Assembly (NCBI GenBank): GCA_937942205.1
Contig: CALDFO010000471.1
Span: 1 to 6,938, forward strand
DNA length: 6,938 nucleotides
Source of the DNA: an uncultured Alphaproteobacteria bacterium
GTDB lineage: Bacteria > Pseudomonadota > Alphaproteobacteria > Micropepsales > Micropepsaceae
Direction: 5' to 3'
A program made the position numbers and the translations under genes. Numbering within the stretch: position 1 is the stretch's first letter; the number at the start of each line of letters is the position of its first letter. This document shows, one piece after another, positions 5,093-6,938 of the stretch. The notes under the pieces are model-generated. The model worked only from the letters and a program-made list of their open reading frames with translations. It was not told the origin of the DNA and did not search any database.

Positions 5093-6938
5093 TGCGGTGT
5101 CTCCGGCAGGGCGAAGACATAGACCATGTTGCCGCCGCTGGGCTGGTCGATCTCCGGGATCGTCAGCGGTCCGTGCCGGTTGTAACCGCCGCCGCCCACC
5201 ACGGCGATGTATTGGCGGCCGTTCACGCTGTAGGTGACGGGCGTGCCCGACGCCTGCGAGCCCAGCCGGGTCTGCCACAGCACCGTGCCGTTTTCCTGAT
5301 CGAAGGCGCGGAAGTAACGGTCCATGCCGCCGTTGAACAACAGCCCGCCCGCCGTCGCCAGGATGGGCGAATAGTTGGAGGCGCGGGTGTTCCAGGTCCA
5401 CAGGGTGCGGCCCGTCTCCAGCGACACCGCGTCGATGCGGCCCAGCGTGTCATAGCCCTTGGCCAGGCCGTAATTGCCCTGGACATGATACTGGCCCGAC
5501 GGCACCGGCTCGCGCTCGGCGATGTTGCGCATGTCGGCGCACATATTCTGGCTCTGGATATAGAGGACGTTGCGCTCGGGGCTGTAGGCGGTGAAGGGCC
5601 AGTCGCGCCCGCCCGCATGGCCGGGGCACTGGTAATAGCGCTTGGACAGATCGCTCATCACCACCGCCTCGTTCACCGTCACCCGGCCGCGATCGTCGAT
5701 GGCCGACACCAGGTTCTGCGGGCTGTTGGACTTGGCCCAGAGGAAATCGCCCTTGGCCAGACCGAAGCTCCACAGGATGCCGGTCTTGCAGGGCACCCCC
5801 ACCAGGGTGCGGCGGCCCACGGACCCGGTGCCGGATTTCACCCCACGTCCCACCGCCATCAGCCCTTGCGCCTGGGGATCGATATTCACCGGCGTCGTCA
5901 CCGGCAGCATCTCGAAGGTGCATTCCTGGTCCCAGTTGTCGCGCGGCAGCACCTGGTGCTGCCAGACGATCTTGCCGGTGCGGGGCTCCACCGCATAGCG
6001 GGTGTTGGTGCCGTAGAGCGTGGCGCCGGGCTGCCTGCGCTGGCTTTCCGCCGCCGGACCGACACCGCTGGAGCCGTAGAAGATCAGGCCGGTGGCCGGA
6101 TCATGGGTGATCGGTCCCCACATGCCGGTCATCCAGCGCTTCTCGAAAGGGGCCTTGCCCCAGGTCTCGTCGCCCTTTTCGCCGATGCGCGGGATGAAGA
6201 AATTGCGCCACAATTCCTTGCCGGTCTCGGCATCGTTGCCGGTGACGAAACAGCCGAAGGGTGCTTCCTGGCAGGAACTGCCCGCCAGCACGACGCCATT
6301 CACCACGATGGGGCCCATGGTGTTGGCGACATAGAAATCGCCGCCCCGGTCCACCTCCCAGAGCTGCTTGCCGGTCTTGGCGTCCAGCGCCACCAGGAAA
6401 TTGTCCCAGGACACGAAATAGAGCTTGTCGCCGTACAGGAAGACGCTGCGCTTGCGCTGGCCCCAGGTGTTGCGCAGCTTGTCGCGGGGCAGGGCGCGGC
6501 GATGCTGCCACAACAGCTCGCCGGTGACGGCGTCCAGCGCCTGGATCACGTCGCCCGGATTGGCCAGGAACATCACGCCCTTGTAGACCAGCGGCGCGGC
6601 CTGGTTGATGCCGCTTTCCATGGCGCGGGCCCAGATCAGCTGCAGGCCCTTCACATTGCTCCGGTCCACCTGCTTGAGGGTGGAAAAGCCATAGCCCTCG
6701 TAATTGCCCCGCAGCATCAGCCAGTCATTGGGGTCGGGCCGGCGCAGCACCGCGTCGGTGACGGGGGTGAATGCGGTCATGGGATGGGGGGCGGCGGTGA
6801 GGCTCTGGCCCGGCCCCATTTTCGGCGTGCCGGACACCGGGGTGGGCACGATGGGAACTTTGACCGGGCCCGGGGTGGCGGCCGGGGCGGCGGCGGCCGG
6901 TTCGGGGGCTGGCGCCTGTGTCGGTCCTTGGGCCAGCG
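5089..6938 (-). CDS. PQQ-dependent dehydrogenase (quinoprotein alcohol dehydrogenase family), 5' end beyond the window
   Basis: At least 616 residues; the frame is open to the window edge, so the start is missing. A GTG at 6849 is an internal valine more likely than the start. Residue numbers below count from it. A periplasmic eight-bladed beta-propeller oxidising an alcohol or similar substrate with PQQ is expected. Tryptophan-docking motifs recur: DAVTGELLW (106-114), DAKTGKQLW (156-164), DAETGKELW (206-214), EPRTGKIVW (288-296), LETGRTLW (477-484) and NGTVLW (520-525). E195 in SSCQEAPFGC and D307 in NWDQEC correspond to the PQQ/metal Glu and catalytic Asp. CPGHAGG...WPFTAYSP (408-423) is also typical. 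No CxxCH is present, so there is no fused cytochrome c. The visible N terminus is a Pro/Ala-rich stretch after LAQ, perhaps a signal cleavage site. The exact substrate is unknown. Confidence 0.9.
   Translation of the reverse strand, partial: LAQGPTQAPAPEPAAAAPAATPGPVKVPIVPTPVSGTPKMGPGQSLTAAPHPMTAFTPVTDAVLRRPDPNDWLMLRGNYEGYGFSTLKQVDRSNVKGLQLIWARAMESGINQAAPLVYKGVMFLANPGDVIQALDAVTGELLWQHRRALPRDKLRNTWGQRKRSVFLYGDKLYFVSWDNFLVALDAKTGKQLWEVDRGGDFYVANTMGPIVVNGVVLAGSSCQEAPFGCFVTGNDAETGKELWRNFFIPRIGEKGDETWGKAPFEKRWMTGMWGPITHDPATGLIFYGSSGVGPAAESQRRQPGATLYGTNTRYAVEPRTGKIVWQHQVLPRDNWDQECTFEMLPVTTPVNIDPQAQGLMAVGRGVKSGTGSVGRRTLVGVPCKTGILWSFGLAKGDFLWAKSNSPQNLVSAIDDRGRVTVNEAVVMSDLSKRYYQCPGHAGGRDWPFTAYSPERNVLYIQSQNMCADMRNIAEREPVPSGQYHVQGNYGLAKGYDTLGRIDAVSLETGRTLWTWNTRASNYSPILATAGGLLFNGGMDRYFRAFDQENGTVLWQTRLGSQASGTPVTYSVNGRQYIAVVGGGGYNRHGPLTIPEIDQPSGGNMVYVFALPETPQ

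Noticed and set aside
4232..5122. 296-residue open frame on the + strand
   Set aside because: It lies antisense to the MBL-fold gene, has no recognisable motif and has shadow-like composition.
5093..5401. N-terminal extension of the MBL-fold frame
   Set aside because: It overlaps the end of the dehydrogenase in another frame with Arg/Pro-rich composition. ATG 5092 has a signal peptide, a ribosome site and stop-start overlap.
5089..6938. Fused cytochrome c domain in the PQQ dehydrogenase
   Set aside because: No CxxCH motif exists in the translated frame; CPGH around residue 408 is the family's CP..GG segment, not a haem site.

Overview
The window looks like chromosomal DNA from a GC-rich alphaproteobacterium. 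The evidence is the order zapA - 6S RNA - 5-formyltetrahydrofolate cyclo-ligase, a ZauP-like coiled-coil gene in front of zapA, strong G/C bias at third codon positions, and dispersed two-hairpin repeats of a kind common in alphaproteobacterial genomes. Genus cannot be fixed from the sequence alone.

Left half, + strand (1-2475): a small coiled-coil protein (candidate ZauP partner of ZapA), then zapA, both cell-division genes. A 435-base stretch without protein genes follows. It holds an ATTCCCGC/GCGGGAAT hairpin repeat, a 6S RNA candidate closed by an 11-bp perfect stem, and a two-hairpin dispersed repeat. Next come fau (folate salvage) and a YmdB-family metallophosphoesterase whose start codon overlaps the fau stop by one base.

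Right half, - strand (6938 down to 2472), read in transcription order: a PQQ-dependent dehydrogenase whose 5' end lies outside the window; a secreted subclass-B3-type metallo-beta-lactamase-fold protein whose ATG overlaps the dehydrogenase stop (ATGA); a short intergenic region with a weak terminator and a candidate promoter/operator; ahpC (three-cysteine, mycobacterial-type peroxiredoxin); a strong intrinsic terminator; ahpD (CxxC reductant of AhpC); a second two-hairpin repeat; and a short coding-like remnant whose 5' part seems lost at the repeat. The two halves converge, with stop codons overlapping at 2472-2475.

Functionally there are four modules: Z-ring organisation plus 6S RNA, folate/phosphoesterase housekeeping, AhpC/AhpD peroxide defence, and a periplasmic PQQ dehydrogenase coupled to an MBL-fold hydrolase. 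Most of this is ordinary. The points most worth a second look are the dehydrogenase-MBL coupling, the unusual metal-site residues of the dehydrogenase, the terminator inside the ahpC-ahpD unit, and the repeat-truncated gene remnant. I see no clear evidence for an undescribed multi-gene system.
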